Shown here one piece after another: positions 52,543 through 62,072 of a stretch of 64,000 nucleotides of DNA; position 1 is the stretch's first letter, and each line of letters opens with the position of its first letter. Position numbers and translations under genes: made by a program. The notes under the pieces were generated by a model. The model worked only from the letters and a program-made list of their open reading frames with translations, did no database searches and was not told the origin of the DNA. This DNA is from Shewanella sp. ANA-3 (GTDB taxonomy: Bacteria; Pseudomonadota; Gammaproteobacteria; Enterobacterales; Shewanellaceae). The stretch is from the NCBI RefSeq assembly GCF_000203935.1, contig NC_008577.1, positions 1,736,001 to 1,800,000 of the forward strand, read 5' to 3'.

Positions 52543-55095
52543 ATGGGGAGACGCATTCGGGTGATTATTAGCTTACTAATATTCACAGTCTCGTTATTGC
52601 TTTTGTATAACCTTGAGCAGGATTATCAACTAAATGATATTTTGGCTGAGGTTAAATTATTTTCATTTTCACAGCTTGCGCTTGCCGTTGCATTGACTGT
52701 GACAAGCTACTTAATGTTGACCTTGTATGATTATCTTGCGATTAAACAACTTGGCTCATCATTAAGTTATCAAAAGGTCGCTCCCGTTTCATTTTTAGCC
52801 TTTACCTTTTCCAATACCATAGGGTTTTCATTACTCACAGGCACTTCGATACGCTATAAGTTTTATTCAGAGTTAGGGTTAACCGGTAATCAAATTACTC
52901 AAATAGTGCTCGCCTGCTCGGTGACTTTTTTCCTCGGGTTTTTCTTTATTTGTGGTATCGCGCTGATTAACTTCCCGGCGCAGCAACTGGCTGATTTGCC
53001 GTTGCCGACGTGGTTGTTTTCCTTAAGCCGCGTGTTTGGTGTTCTGATGCTGCTCGGTGTCGTAGGCTATTTTCTGTTTAGTCTATTGCGTAAAAAACCG
53101 ATTTATTTTCGTGGGTTTGAGTTTGCGCCTCCCGTACTGTCTCAGTCGTTAAAGCAATTTGTGGTTTCGACACTCGATTGGTTAGTGGTGGGAACATTAT
53201 TCTATTCCCTGCTGCCTGCGGTGGATGGTTTAAGTTACCTTCAAGTGCTCAGTATTTTCTTTGTGGCGAATGCCATCGGGGTGCTTGCCCATGTGCCTGG
53301 AGGGATTGGTGTTTTTGAATCTGTGGTTACAGTGACCTTATCCCAGTATTTACCCGTTGAGCAAATACTGGGCTCGGTGATTGTGTATCGGGTCATTTAT
53401 TATATTGTGCCTTTTATGCTGGCCCTGATTTATTTTGTGGCAGGCTTGGTATTAAATAATAAGGATAAATTATCTAAGATAAATATTGATTTACATATTG
53501 TCAGGCAGTTATTGCCACCACTATTAAGCATTAGTGTGTTTTCCGTCGGGTTAGTTTTATTGCTGTCAGTGGTTAACCCTTCCATTGTGCATAAATATCA
53601 TTGGCTAGGGGAGATAGTGCCGCTGCCGATAGTCGAATTGTCGAGCTTAATATTGAGTGCCAGTGGTATTTTACTACTGTTATTATCCCATGGCTTGTTT
53701 AAGCGTTATAAAAAAGCCTTCATACTCACCCAAAAGTTGTTATTAGTAGCCATTGTTTTTATTGTGCTTAAGGGTGCAGAGTGGCAGATTTCCCTAGCAC
53801 TCGGTCTTATCTATTTATTAATGCTGCCCTGTGAACAGGTGTTTTATCGCCAAGGTTCGATTGTGGGTGTTAAATATTCCTTCGGCTGGTTATTATCCCT
53901 CGCCGCGGCGTTATTTTTGATGGTGTGGGTATTGTTTTTTGCCTACCAAGATGTGGATTATGACCATTCGCTCTGGTTAACCTTCTCGCAGGATAGCCAT
54001 GTGTCCCGTGCGTTACGGGGCGGTGCGATAGCTCTCGCGATTCTGCTCGGCTTTGCCATTCGCTATGTGCTTGCGGTGCGAAAACCCCATACCAGTCGCC
54101 TAGATAGCTCAGCCTTGAGCTGCGCCATGGAGATTGTTGCCAATGCGCCGAGTAGCCACGGTTATCTTGCCTTAGTACAAGATAAATCGCTGTTATTTAA
54201 TGAAGATAAAGATGCCTTCTTAATGTATGCCCGCGCCGGACATTGTTGGGTGGTGATGGGCGATCCTATCGGTAATCCAGATAAATTTGATGATCTCCTG
54301 TGGCAGTTTCGCGAGCTGTGTGACGCCTACGATGGTTGGCCAGTGTTTTATCAAGTGACGCAAAAGTATTTACCCCACTTTTTAGAGCAAGGGTTGAGCC
54401 TGTATAAACTCGGCGAAGAGGCCATAGTGTCCTTAGCGGAATTTGAGTTGCAGTCGAGTAAGTATCGCAGTTTGCGGCAGAGCCATGCCAAGGCATTAAG
54501 GGAAGGCTTGAGCTTTAAAGTTGTCGATGCCAGTGAAGTGCAGAGTCTATTGCCAACATTAGAGGCTATTTCAACCAGTTGGCTTAAAGCCAAACAGGGG
54601 CGAGAGAAGGGATTTTCGGTTGGTTATTTCTCCGCCGCTTACCTGTGCGCTACGCCAATGGCCTTAGTGTATTTGAATGGCGAGCTGGTGGCTTTTTCCA
54701 ATGTGTGGGCCAGTGGCGCCAAAATGGAGTTCTCCGTTGATTTGATGCGTTATCTGCCGAATTTATCGGGCAGCAACATAATGGACTTCTTGTTTACTGA
54801 GCTATTGCTTTGGGGCAAACAGCAAGGATATCAGCAGTTTAATCTTGGCATGGCGCCCATGTCTGGATTAACCGATAGAGCCTTGGTACCGTTTTGGACC
54901 AAGCTTGCCAAAACGGTTTATAAGAAGGGGAATAAATTTTACAACTTTCAGGGGCTTAGAAGGTATAAGGATAAGTTTAATCCAAGATGGGAAGCTAAGT
55001 ATTTGATTTGTTATGGCGGGCTATCTTTACCCGTAGTGGTGGGTAGTTTGGTGACCTTAACGAGTCGTGGTGCAACTGGCGTATTTAAAAAGTAG
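52543..55095 (+). CDS. MprF-like lysyl-phosphatidylglycerol synthase/flippase
   Basis: An 850-residue polytopic membrane protein. The ATG at 52543 is preferred, since GGAG at 52533-52536 is spaced for it. The N-terminal 500 or so residues have about 14 membrane helices with the flippase-type VPGGIGVFESVV motif. The C-terminal 320 residues are the DUF2156 aminoacyl-transferase domain (FNEDKDAFLMYARAGHCWVVMGDPIG, SVDLMRY, FNLGMAPMSGL). It should transfer lysine or alanine from tRNA to phosphatidylglycerol, lowering surface charge and giving resistance to cationic peptides. The next gene encodes a matching hydrolase. Confidence 0.92.
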   Translation: MGRRIRVIISLLIFTVSLLLLYNLEQDYQLNDILAEVKLFSFSQLALAVALTVTSYLMLTLYDYLAIKQLGSSLSYQKVAPVSFLAFTFSNTIGFSLLTGTSIRYKFYSELGLTGNQITQIVLACSVTFFLGFFFICGIALINFPAQQLADLPLPTWLFSLSRVFGVLMLLGVVGYFLFSLLRKKPIYFRGFEFAPPVLSQSLKQFVVSTLDWLVVGTLFYSLLPAVDGLSYLQVLSIFFVANAIGVLAHVPGGIGVFESVVTVTLSQYLPVEQILGSVIVYRVIYYIVPFMLALIYFVAGLVLNNKDKLSKINIDLHIVRQLLPPLLSISVFSVGLVLLLSVVNPSIVHKYHWLGEIVPLPIVELSSLILSASGILLLLLSHGLFKRYKKAFILTQKLLLVAIVFIVLKGAEWQISLALGLIYLLMLPCEQVFYRQGSIVGVKYSFGWLLSLAAALFLMVWVLFFAYQDVDYDHSLWLTFSQDSHVSRALRGGAIALAILLGFAIRYVLAVRKPHTSRLDSSALSCAMEIVANAPSSHGYLALVQDKSLLFNEDKDAFLMYARAGHCWVVMGDPIGNPDKFDDLLWQFRELCDAYDGWPVFYQVTQKYLPHFLEQGLSLYKLGEEAIVSLAEFELQSSKYRSLRQSHAKALREGLSFKVVDASEVQSLLPTLEAISTSWLKAKQGREKGFSVGYFSAAYLCATPMALVYLNGELVAFSNVWASGAKMEFSVDLMRYLPNLSGSNIMDFLFTELLLWGKQQGYQQFNLGMAPMSGLTDRALVPFWTKLAKTVYKKGNKFYNFQGLRRYKDKFNPRWEAKYLICYGGLSLPVVVGSLVTLTSRGATGVFKK

Positions 55096-55102
55096 GTGCG
55101 AG

Positions 55103-55834
55103 ATGACGAAATCCTTAATCAAGATACTGAGCGTTTTACTTTTATGTTCAACTGCTAACGCCTTTGCCGATGAGTTTGCCGATAATCTGGGGCTGACCCT
55201 GTTGCCTGTCGAACCATCAACTCAGGTAAACGCTGCATCATCCCATACCAAACCACCGCTGGTGATTTTTTTGAGTGGCGATGGCGGTTGGGCGACCCTT
55301 GATAAAGCCGTAGGGGGCATTTTACAGCAGCAGGGCTGGCCTGTGGTCGGCTGGAGCTCGCTGAAATACTATTGGAAACAAAAAGATCCCAAAGATGTCA
55401 CCCAAGATACCTTAGCCATAATCGACAAGTACCAGGCGGAATTTGGCACGCAAAAAGTGATTTTGATTGGTTATTCCTTTGGGGCCGAAGTTATCCCCTT
55501 TGTGCTAAATGAGATGCCCGCGCGGTATCGGAAGAATGTCTTGGGGGCTGTGCTGCTCTCTCCTTCACAATCCTCGGATTTTGAAATCCACGTGAGCGAG
55601 ATGGTCACCTCGGATAATCAATCGGCTCGTTACTTAACCTTGCCCGAAGTGAACAAACAAACCACTGTGCCTATGCTTTGCCTCTACGGTAAAGAGGACG
55701 ATGCGCCGCTGCATTTATGCCCTGAGGTTAAGCAGCCCAATGTCACTGTGATGGAGTTAAGCGGTGGCCACAGTTTTGACGATGATTACGATAAAGTGGT
55801 CAAGTTGATAAAAGGTTGGCTAAAGCCAAGTTAG
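55103..55834 (+). CDS. VirJ/AcvB-like aminoacyl-phospholipid hydrolase
   Basis: A 243-residue exported protein; the ATG at 55103 gives a signal peptide ending ANAFA. It has the alpha/beta hydrolase fold of VirJ and the C-terminal half of AcvB: FLSGDGGWATLD, nucleophile motif GYSFGAEV, and His in SGGHSFDDDY. In Agrobacterium AcvB hydrolyses lysyl-phosphatidylglycerol, and in Rhizobium atvA is paired with the synthase gene lpiA. Here it begins seven bases after the MprF-like gene, so it is probably a periplasmic hydrolase controlling the modified lipid level. Confidence 0.88.
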   Translation: MTKSLIKILSVLLLCSTANAFADEFADNLGLTLLPVEPSTQVNAASSHTKPPLVIFLSGDGGWATLDKAVGGILQQQGWPVVGWSSLKYYWKQKDPKDVTQDTLAIIDKYQAEFGTQKVILIGYSFGAEVIPFVLNEMPARYRKNVLGAVLLSPSQSSDFEIHVSEMVTSDNQSARYLTLPEVNKQTTVPMLCLYGKEDDAPLHLCPEVKQPNVTVMELSGGHSFDDDYDKVVKLIKGWLKPS

Positions 55835-55876
55835 CGCGCTTTAGTGCATGGCCTAATGCTTTGGAATAAAACATAA

Positions 55877-55903
55877 AAAGGGCGCAGATGCGCCCTTTGT
55901 TTT
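55877..55903 (+). terminator. Terminator after the VirJ-like gene
   Basis: AAAGGGCGCA / TGCGCCCTTT with a 2-nt loop, followed by TGTTTT. Because it is symmetric it may also serve the convergent gene. Confidence 0.82.
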
Positions 55904-55924
55904 AGGTTGTACTACAGCGAATGA

Positions 55925-56992
55925 CTAGAGCTGATAGCTAATGTGCTGGTGGAAGCGCACCACGAGATCTTCACGCTCTGGATCTAGCCCAATCTCGGCG
56001 GCAAAGGTTTTCAGTGCGGCTTCGACGTTATTCATAAAACGGCCATAGCCGGAGTCATCACAGTCCTTGGCGCCCGCGACGATAGTAAAATGCGCGGCTT
56101 CGACTAAGTTGTCGGCATCCCAGCGGCGGATCACTTGTTGCTCGGTTGCGTTCGGGTCAAAACCGATCATTTGCACTTCGGCCTTGCTGTCGAGTTTCTC
56201 AAACTTACTGTTCCGCACTAAGGGGGTTAAGCCGTTGGCTATCATAGCCAATCGCGTTAATTGCTTATTAGCTGCGGCCTTGAGGAAGTTATCTTCAAGA
56301 TGTTGATATAACGGGCTAAAGTCCGTTGCGGAGTCGGGTAGTAAACCTTGTTTGAGTTTGCGACTCAGCGGCAGGCTGACGGTGACATAGGTGAGTGAGC
56401 TGACATTTTCAGGCAGGTCACATTTTCTGGCCTTGTATCTTGGTGCAATGGCTCTGAGTTTATAACCATAGGTTTCTTTATTACCTTTTGATTTAGCAAA
56501 TAAATCATAGGATAAATGCTGATGGTCGCGGATCTTCACTTTGAGATCTTTAATCGGCAGCTTAGGCATTAATTCGTTTAGGAGTTCCCGTACTCGGGTA
56601 TGGAAATTGGCCGAGTTGCTGCGGATCTCATCGCCAGTCGCTAAGAACACAATACGCAGTTTGCGGGCGCGGTAGTTATCCTCGGAGAACAGGTTTTGTG
56701 CCTCGTGATAGGCGGGATTGTAAAAAAACAGAATTTGTTCAGCGGTTTGGAAACAATAGGCTTCGGTGTGGTAACGCACGACTGGCAGTTTATCGTTAGT
56801 GATCACATGAACGTTACGGAGATCGTGTTGTTCTGCCAAGTTAAAAATAATGCGGCTTAAGGTTTGATAACAGCTATGGTAATCGGGGTATTGCGCCAGT
56901 AATTCATCCGTGACTTTAATTTCGGCGGTGATGTACTGGTTGGTACGAGCTTCCTTGGGTATGTACACTTTTTGCTGATGGCTAAGGGACAT
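55925..56992 (-). CDS. DUF3083-like protein
   Basis: A 355-residue soluble protein with no signal peptide, which I tentatively place in DUF3083, a family found mainly in Shewanella and relatives. It is rich in Tyr, His and Arg, with a core such as LRIVFLATGDEIRSN and repeating His-rich segments (RDHQHLSYDLF, RFHQHISYQL). No catalytic motif is recognisable. GGAG precedes the start. It is convergent with the lipid-modification genes and seems monocistronic. Confidence 0.65.
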   Translation of the reverse strand: MSLSHQQKVYIPKEARTNQYITAEIKVTDELLAQYPDYHSCYQTLSRIIFNLAEQHDLRNVHVITNDKLPVVRYHTEAYCFQTAEQILFFYNPAYHEAQNLFSEDNYRARKLRIVFLATGDEIRSNSANFHTRVRELLNELMPKLPIKDLKVKIRDHQHLSYDLFAKSKGNKETYGYKLRAIAPRYKARKCDLPENVSSLTYVTVSLPLSRKLKQGLLPDSATDFSPLYQHLEDNFLKAAANKQLTRLAMIANGLTPLVRNSKFEKLDSKAEVQMIGFDPNATEQQVIRRWDADNLVEAAHFTIVAGAKDCDDSGYGRFMNNVEAALKTFAAEIGLDPEREDLVVRFHQHISYQL

Positions 56993-57136
56993 ATTGACTC
57001 CTTGTTGGGTTAACCATTTGCTAACACGAATTTTACTGTTTATCTCAGGCGTTAATGTTGCGTTGGAGCATGTTTTTATCGCTTAAATGCAACTTTACAT
57101 CAGCAAGCTGTTTAATAGCTTAAAATTGCAGCGATT

Positions 57137-57736
57137 TTATTGAGTTAATGCTTTTTCAATCCAAGGTTGCATCCAAGTAGCGATCTTCTCTTGGGCCTTT
57201 TCATTGGGATGAATTCCGTCCCTTTGCATTAACTCAGGGTGGGGAGCAATGTCCTGCATAAAGAAGGGAATTAATGCAATCTCCTCGTCTTTAGCAATCT
57301 CTTGATACACTTGGGTGAACTTTTGGGTATAGCGAGGGCCATAGTTAGGCGGTACCATGATTTCGGTCAGTAGCACTTTAGCACCGCTATTTTTAGCTAG
57401 GGTAATGATTTGGATTAGGTTATTTTTGAGTTGCGTCGGGGGGAATCCACGTAAACCATCGTTACCACCGAGTTCGACCACCACCAAATCGGGGGCCACG
57501 GAATCGAGCAGCGCAGGCAAACGACGCAAACCGCCCGCTGTGGTTTCACCGCTCACCGAACCATTGGTAAATTCATGCTCGGGTAAATTTTTTTGCAGCA
57601 GCGCCACCCAGCCTACTTGTTCCGACATGCCATAGCTGGCACCTAAGCTATCGCCGAGGATCAACACTTTCGCCGCCTGAACTGGCGTGGTTATAAACAG
57701 ACTTAACAGGATGCAGGCGCTCACGGCCTTTGCCAT
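57137..57736 (-). CDS. tesA: Acyl-CoA thioesterase I / lysophospholipase (SGNH)
   Basis: A 199-residue periplasmic enzyme. The frame continues to 57823, but the ATG at 57736 gives a normal signal peptide (MAKAVSACILLSLFIT). The GDSLGAS block holds the nucleophile Ser; SVSGETTAGG, GGNDGLRG and DGIHPNEKA give the other SGNH blocks, with Asp and His in the last. TesA hydrolyses acyl thioesters, lysophospholipids and some esters. It is divergent from ybbA, 52 bp apart, as in E. coli. Confidence 0.94.
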   Translation of the reverse strand: MAKAVSACILLSLFITTPVQAAKVLILGDSLGASYGMSEQVGWVALLQKNLPEHEFTNGSVSGETTAGGLRRLPALLDSVAPDLVVVELGGNDGLRGFPPTQLKNNLIQIITLAKNSGAKVLLTEIMVPPNYGPRYTQKFTQVYQEIAKDEEIALIPFFMQDIAPHPELMQRDGIHPNEKAQEKIATWMQPWIEKALTQ

Positions 57737-57788
57737 CGGCTTGCATCTTAGCGATTGACGCAAGAACGATTTGTATAAGAAGGATCCT

Positions 57789-58538
57789 ATGTCTAACGTC
57801 GTTTCAAAAAACAGTGCCATCAATGTTGTTAACCTCGAAAAATCGGTGACTACTCAGGAAGGTTCGCTCACTATCCTCAAGGGCATTAACTTAGATGTCA
57901 AGCAGGGGGAAAGTGTGGCGATATTAGGCCCCTCAGGTTCGGGCAAATCGACACTGCTGGGCTTACTCGCCGCGCTCGATACCCCCACGTCGGGGGAGAT
58001 TTGGCTCGATGGCCAAGCCCTATCACCGCTCAATGAAGAACAGAAAGCCGCGCTGCGTAAGCAGAAAGTGAGCTTTATTTTTCAATCTTTTATGTTAGTT
58101 GATACCTTAACTGCCCTCGAAAATGTGATGTTACCTGCCGAGCTTGCTGGAGTTAAAAATGCCAAGGAGAAGGCCGAGGCTATGCTGGGGCGCGTGGGGT
58201 TATCCCACCGTTTGACCCATTTACCTAAACAATTATCCGGCGGCGAGCAGCAAAGGGTGGCCATTGCCCGCGCCTTTATTTGTGAACCTAAGGTGCTATT
58301 TGCCGACGAGCCAACCGGCAATTTGGACAGTGTTAACGGCCATAAAATTGCCGATATGTTGTTTGAGCTGAACCAAGAGAGCCACACCACGCTCATCCTG
58401 GTCACCCACGACTTGCAATTGGCGAAGCGCTGCCAACGGCAACTGGTTATGGACAACGGCCACTTACAGGAAGAGTTAGATTCGGCCCAATCGCACAGCG
58501 TGAATGACAACCTTGAATTAAGCGCCAAGGAGGCCTAA
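57789..58538 (+). CDS. ybbA: ABC transporter ATP-binding protein YbbA
   Basis: A 249-residue ATPase. The ATG at 57789 follows AAGGA; an upstream TTG is not needed. Walker A is GPSGSGKSTL, the Q-loop FIFQSFMLV, the signature LSGGEQQRVAIARA and Walker B VLFADEPTGNLD. It is of the MacB/LolD type and pairs with the FtsX-like permease encoded three bases downstream. The substrate is not established; the tesA link suggests a lipid or hydrophobic compound. Confidence 0.95.
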   Translation: MSNVVSKNSAINVVNLEKSVTTQEGSLTILKGINLDVKQGESVAILGPSGSGKSTLLGLLAALDTPTSGEIWLDGQALSPLNEEQKAALRKQKVSFIFQSFMLVDTLTALENVMLPAELAGVKNAKEKAEAMLGRVGLSHRLTHLPKQLSGGEQQRVAIARAFICEPKVLFADEPTGNLDSVNGHKIADMLFELNQESHTTLILVTHDLQLAKRCQRQLVMDNGHLQEELDSAQSHSVNDNLELSAKEA

Positions 58539-58541
58539 CCC

Positions 58542-61043
58542 ATGGAGCTTAATTTGGCATGGCGCCTGTTTAAGCGAGAGCTGCAACAGGGGCAGTTGTT
58601 ATTGATTATCCTCGCGATTACCTTGGCGGTGCTGTCGGTCAGTGGTCTAGCGCGAGTCAGCGAGCGCTTGCAGGTCGCGATAAACGGGCAAGCGACTCAG
58701 TTTATCGCCGCCGATCGTATTATCGATTCTCCCGTTCAAATTGATGCCAGCATTCTGGCCAAGGCCGACGAGCTTGGTCTTAAGCATGTGACCAATATGC
58801 AATTTAACTCCATGGTGTATGCGGGGGATAAGTTTCAGTTAGTCACAGTGCGGGCGGTTGAGTCTGGTTATCCACTTAAGGGCGACATAAAACTTAAAGC
58901 GGCCAATGGCCAAGATGAAAAAGCTCAAGGCTTGCCCCACGCCGATGAGGTGTGGTTTGAGAGTCGCTTAGGGGGACTCTTGGGATACCCGCAAACCTTG
59001 GAGCTAGGCAACAGTGAGTTTCGTTTAAGTCAAGAAATCAGCCGCTTACCCGATGCGGGTTTTAATCCATTCGCTTCTTCCCCCGTGGTGTTAATGCGGA
59101 TTGAAGATGTCGCCAAGACTGGGGTTATTCAACCCGGCAGCCGAGTGACTTATCTGTATCAGTTTGTGGGTGAAGAAAGCGCCTTAAGCGCCTTTGAGAA
59201 TAGCGTTAAACCGCTGCTGAATAATTCCCAGCGCTGGGTCGATGTGCAGTCTGGCGACTCACCGATAGCGGGCGCGGTGAAGCGGGCGGAGCGTTTTTTA
59301 CTGCTGGCAAGCTTGCTCGGTATTGCGCTGGCCTGCGCCGCGATTGGGATTGCCGCCCAGCGTTACTGCCAACGTCATTATGATGTGGTGGCTATGCTTA
59401 AAACCTTTGGCGCCTCATCAACTCAAATTCGTCGACTATTCGGTATCCATTTACTGCTAGTGACACTATTTGGCATTGTGCTGGGGTTAATCGGCGGGGC
59501 ACTGCTGGATTTAGGCATTAATCAACTGTTACCCCCTGAAATCGCCGCCTATTCGCCGCCGTTGACTCGGCCGCTACTGCTTGGGATCAGCACTGGGCTT
59601 ATCAGCGCCTTTATGTTTTCGGCCTATCCTTTAATGCGTCTGCTGGCGATTCCGCCACTGCGGGTCTTACAAAGACAGCTCGAAGGTTTGCAGCTCGGCA
59701 TGTGGCTGCATTTACTCCTCAGTTTAGGGGCGATGGCACTGTTGGGATATTTGTATTCCCAAAGCTGGGCGCTGACACTCACAGTAGTTGCGGCTGTGCT
59801 GCTACTGGGCGTATTGCTCAGTATTTTAGGCTTTGTGATGATCCGCCTTGGTCACAGTGTCGGCATGAAAACCACCAATCCCTTGCAACTGGCACTCGCG
59901 GGTTTACGCCGCCGCGCGCGGCAAAATGCGGTGCAATTGGTGGGCTTTAGTGCGGCCTTGGTATTACTACTGACCATTTTGGCTCTGAGGCAAGATTTAC
60001 TGAACGAGTGGCAAAAACAGCTGCCCGAGAATGCACCCAACTATTTCTTGGTCAATATCGCCCCCGATGATGCTAAGCCATTAAATGACTTTATGGCGCA
60101 AAAAGGCATAGCAGCCACGGATATCTATCCCGTGATTCGCGGCCGCTTGACTCAAATCAATGGTGAAACCTTGATTTCCGACGAGCAGGCCGAGGCGGGG
60201 GAGAAGGGGCGAGTAGGGATCTCCCGCGAGCTTAATCTCACCTGGCGCAATACCTTGCCCGCCAACAACGAGTTGGTCGAAGGGCATTTTAATCAGGCGG
60301 CGGATGAGGTTTCTGTCGAGTCAGGTGTTGCCGAGCGTTTAGGGCTAAAGCTGGGCGATACGCTGACCTATATGATTGATAACCAAGAGCTTAAGGTCAA
60401 GGTAGCCAGTATCCGTGCCGTGCACTGGGAAACTATGCAGCCAAACTTCTTTATGATCTTCACTCAAGAAGCGCTGGCGCCCTTTGCCTATACCTCGATG
60501 GCAAGCTTCTACCTCGACGACAAAAAAACGGATGTGCAAGGGAGTGATGCTCCGAAGAGCACAGTGATCCTCGAACTTATCCAGCAGTTCCCAACGGTGT
60601 CGATTATCGATGTCGGCGCTATGGTAGGGCAATTGCGGCAGATTATTGAGCAGGTGTCCCTGTCGCTGACGTTGGTTTTGGTTCTCGTCTTACTGGCCAG
60701 TTCTTTAGTGCTTATCGCGCAAACTGAGGCGGGAATGGCGACACGCCAGCGTGAACTCGCAGTGCTGCGCACCTTTGGCGCTTCTGGCTGGTTACTGCGA
60801 AGTGCCACTGGGCTTGAATTTGCGTTACTGGGGGGCATAGCTGGGGTGCTTGCAGTGATAGTGGCGGAATTTGCCCTGTATCTGTTAAAGACCCAAGTAT
60901 TTGAACTCAATGTGTATATGCACTGGCCCTGGTGGGGGATTGCCCCTGTCTGCGGTGCCTTGTTAGTTGCGCTGCTGGGTGTTTGGCGCTGCCGCCAATT
61001 GCTCAATCAATCCTGCGCCGAATTATTAAAAGCGGGCGCTTAA
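58542..61043 (+). CDS. ybbP: FtsX-like ABC permease YbbP
   Basis: An 833-residue permease with about ten membrane helices: one near residues 18-38, two blocks of three to four near 250-470, and a final set near 700-820. Two FtsX domains are seen, each with the YDVVAMLKTFGASSTQIRRLF-like or RELAVLRTFGASGWLLR hallmark after a helix. Large periplasmic loops lie between. It forms a transporter with YbbA. Its length matches E. coli YbbP (about 800). Confidence 0.94.
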   Translation: MELNLAWRLFKRELQQGQLLLIILAITLAVLSVSGLARVSERLQVAINGQATQFIAADRIIDSPVQIDASILAKADELGLKHVTNMQFNSMVYAGDKFQLVTVRAVESGYPLKGDIKLKAANGQDEKAQGLPHADEVWFESRLGGLLGYPQTLELGNSEFRLSQEISRLPDAGFNPFASSPVVLMRIEDVAKTGVIQPGSRVTYLYQFVGEESALSAFENSVKPLLNNSQRWVDVQSGDSPIAGAVKRAERFLLLASLLGIALACAAIGIAAQRYCQRHYDVVAMLKTFGASSTQIRRLFGIHLLLVTLFGIVLGLIGGALLDLGINQLLPPEIAAYSPPLTRPLLLGISTGLISAFMFSAYPLMRLLAIPPLRVLQRQLEGLQLGMWLHLLLSLGAMALLGYLYSQSWALTLTVVAAVLLLGVLLSILGFVMIRLGHSVGMKTTNPLQLALAGLRRRARQNAVQLVGFSAALVLLLTILALRQDLLNEWQKQLPENAPNYFLVNIAPDDAKPLNDFMAQKGIAATDIYPVIRGRLTQINGETLISDEQAEAGEKGRVGISRELNLTWRNTLPANNELVEGHFNQAADEVSVESGVAERLGLKLGDTLTYMIDNQELKVKVASIRAVHWETMQPNFFMIFTQEALAPFAYTSMASFYLDDKKTDVQGSDAPKSTVILELIQQFPTVSIIDVGAMVGQLRQIIEQVSLSLTLVLVLVLLASSLVLIAQTEAGMATRQRELAVLRTFGASGWLLRSATGLEFALLGGIAGVLAVIVAEFALYLLKTQVFELNVYMHWPWWGIAPVCGALLVALLGVWRCRQLLNQSCAELLKAGA

Positions 61044-61323
61044 GTTAAGGTGCGTTAGCGGTTAAGACAAATGCCGTAATGCCATTATTTTTAAACCACT
61101 TTTTTAATGGCGATTATTTGAGTGTTTTAGGTTGAGGCAAAGTTTGAGCATTTGTCACATTGGCTTACAAATGGAAAAAGCCAAGATGTTATCCGCGAAG
61201 AACTTTGCCGATATTGATGAGTCTATTAAACGAGCAAGCGTTGCTTACGTCAGGCAATTGATAGCTTCGCATTGTCATCAAACGAAAAGATTACTGGATT
61301 TTGGCCTCAGGGAGATAAACAGA
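61044..61323 (+). other. Intergenic region before lepB
   Basis: About 280 bp. An open frame from 61132 joins the lepB frame, but its codons do not look like a signal peptidase N-terminus. The stretch AAACCACTTTTTTAATGG near 61095 is AT-rich and may hold the promoter. No terminator is visible after ybbP. Confidence 0.4.
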
Positions 61324-61986
61324 ATGTTTAAAAGAATAAGAACATTACTTAGAGATAATCGCTCCATTTTATTGTTTATCAGCCTAATGCTGGTGTTCAG
61401 GAGCGCGGTCGCCGATTGGAATACAGTGCCGACAGGTTCTATGTTGCCGACGATTGTCGAGGGCGATCGCATTCTGGTGAATAAGATGGCTTACGATATC
61501 AGAGTGCCATTTACCCATATCCCACTCGTTAAACTTGCGGATCCAACACGTGGGGATATTATCGTGTTCGACTCTAAAAAAGCCGATAAAAAGCTGATTA
61601 AGCGGGTGATCGCCGTACCCGGTGATACAGTGGTGATGCGGGATAATCGCTTGTATTTAAATGGCAAACCACTCGCATATACACAGCAAACATTAAGTGC
61701 CTATGCGCCGGAGAATGTCACCGAATGGCAGGAGGATCTACTCGGCATAGCCCACAGTATTCGACTTAATCCGCAGCCCTCGCAGCTGGCTAATTTTGGC
61801 CCAGTTACGGTTCCTGATAACCAGTATTTGGCGCTAGGGGACAATCGAGATAACAGTGCCGATTCAAGAGTCATAGGTTTTGTGCCCAGAGAGGAGATTG
61901 TTGGCCGCTCAAGCTCCGTAGTCTTCTCATTGGATTACAACGATTATTACTTGCCGCGGCCAGAGCGTATGATGCGCACGTTCTAA
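61324..61986 (+). CDS. lepB: Signal peptidase I
   Basis: A 220-residue inner-membrane peptidase. The ATG at 61324 (MFKRIRTLLRDN) is chosen because the upstream codons are not peptidase-like. One membrane helix lies at about residues 14-30. The catalytic Ser is in TGSMLPT (Ser39) and Lys in KRVIAVPGD (Lys93); GDNRDNSADSR is the family box D/E. It removes signal peptides from exported proteins. At 220 residues it is shorter than enterobacterial LepB (324) and stands alone rather than next to lepA, so it may be an additional signal peptidase. Confidence 0.93.
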   Translation: MFKRIRTLLRDNRSILLFISLMLVFRSAVADWNTVPTGSMLPTIVEGDRILVNKMAYDIRVPFTHIPLVKLADPTRGDIIVFDSKKADKKLIKRVIAVPGDTVVMRDNRLYLNGKPLAYTQQTLSAYAPENVTEWQEDLLGIAHSIRLNPQPSQLANFGPVTVPDNQYLALGDNRDNSADSRVIGFVPREEIVGRSSSVVFSLDYNDYYLPRPERMMRTF

Positions 61987-62018
61987 CTTGTCCTTTGATT
62001 TCACTCTTCACGAGATAT

Positions 62019-62052
62019 AAAAATGGCGCCCTTATCGGCGCCATTTTTGTTT
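62019..62052. terminator. Bidirectional terminator between lepB and gltS
   Basis: AAAATGGCGCC / GGCGCCATTTTT around a 6-nt loop; A and T runs on both sides serve both convergent genes. Confidence 0.9.
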
Positions 62053-62072
62053 AATGATAAAGCGTTGCACTC

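Noticed and set aside
60509..61006. 165-codon antisense frame in ybbP
   Set aside because: Biased Ser/Thr/Arg composition typical of a reverse-frame shadow of a membrane protein gene.
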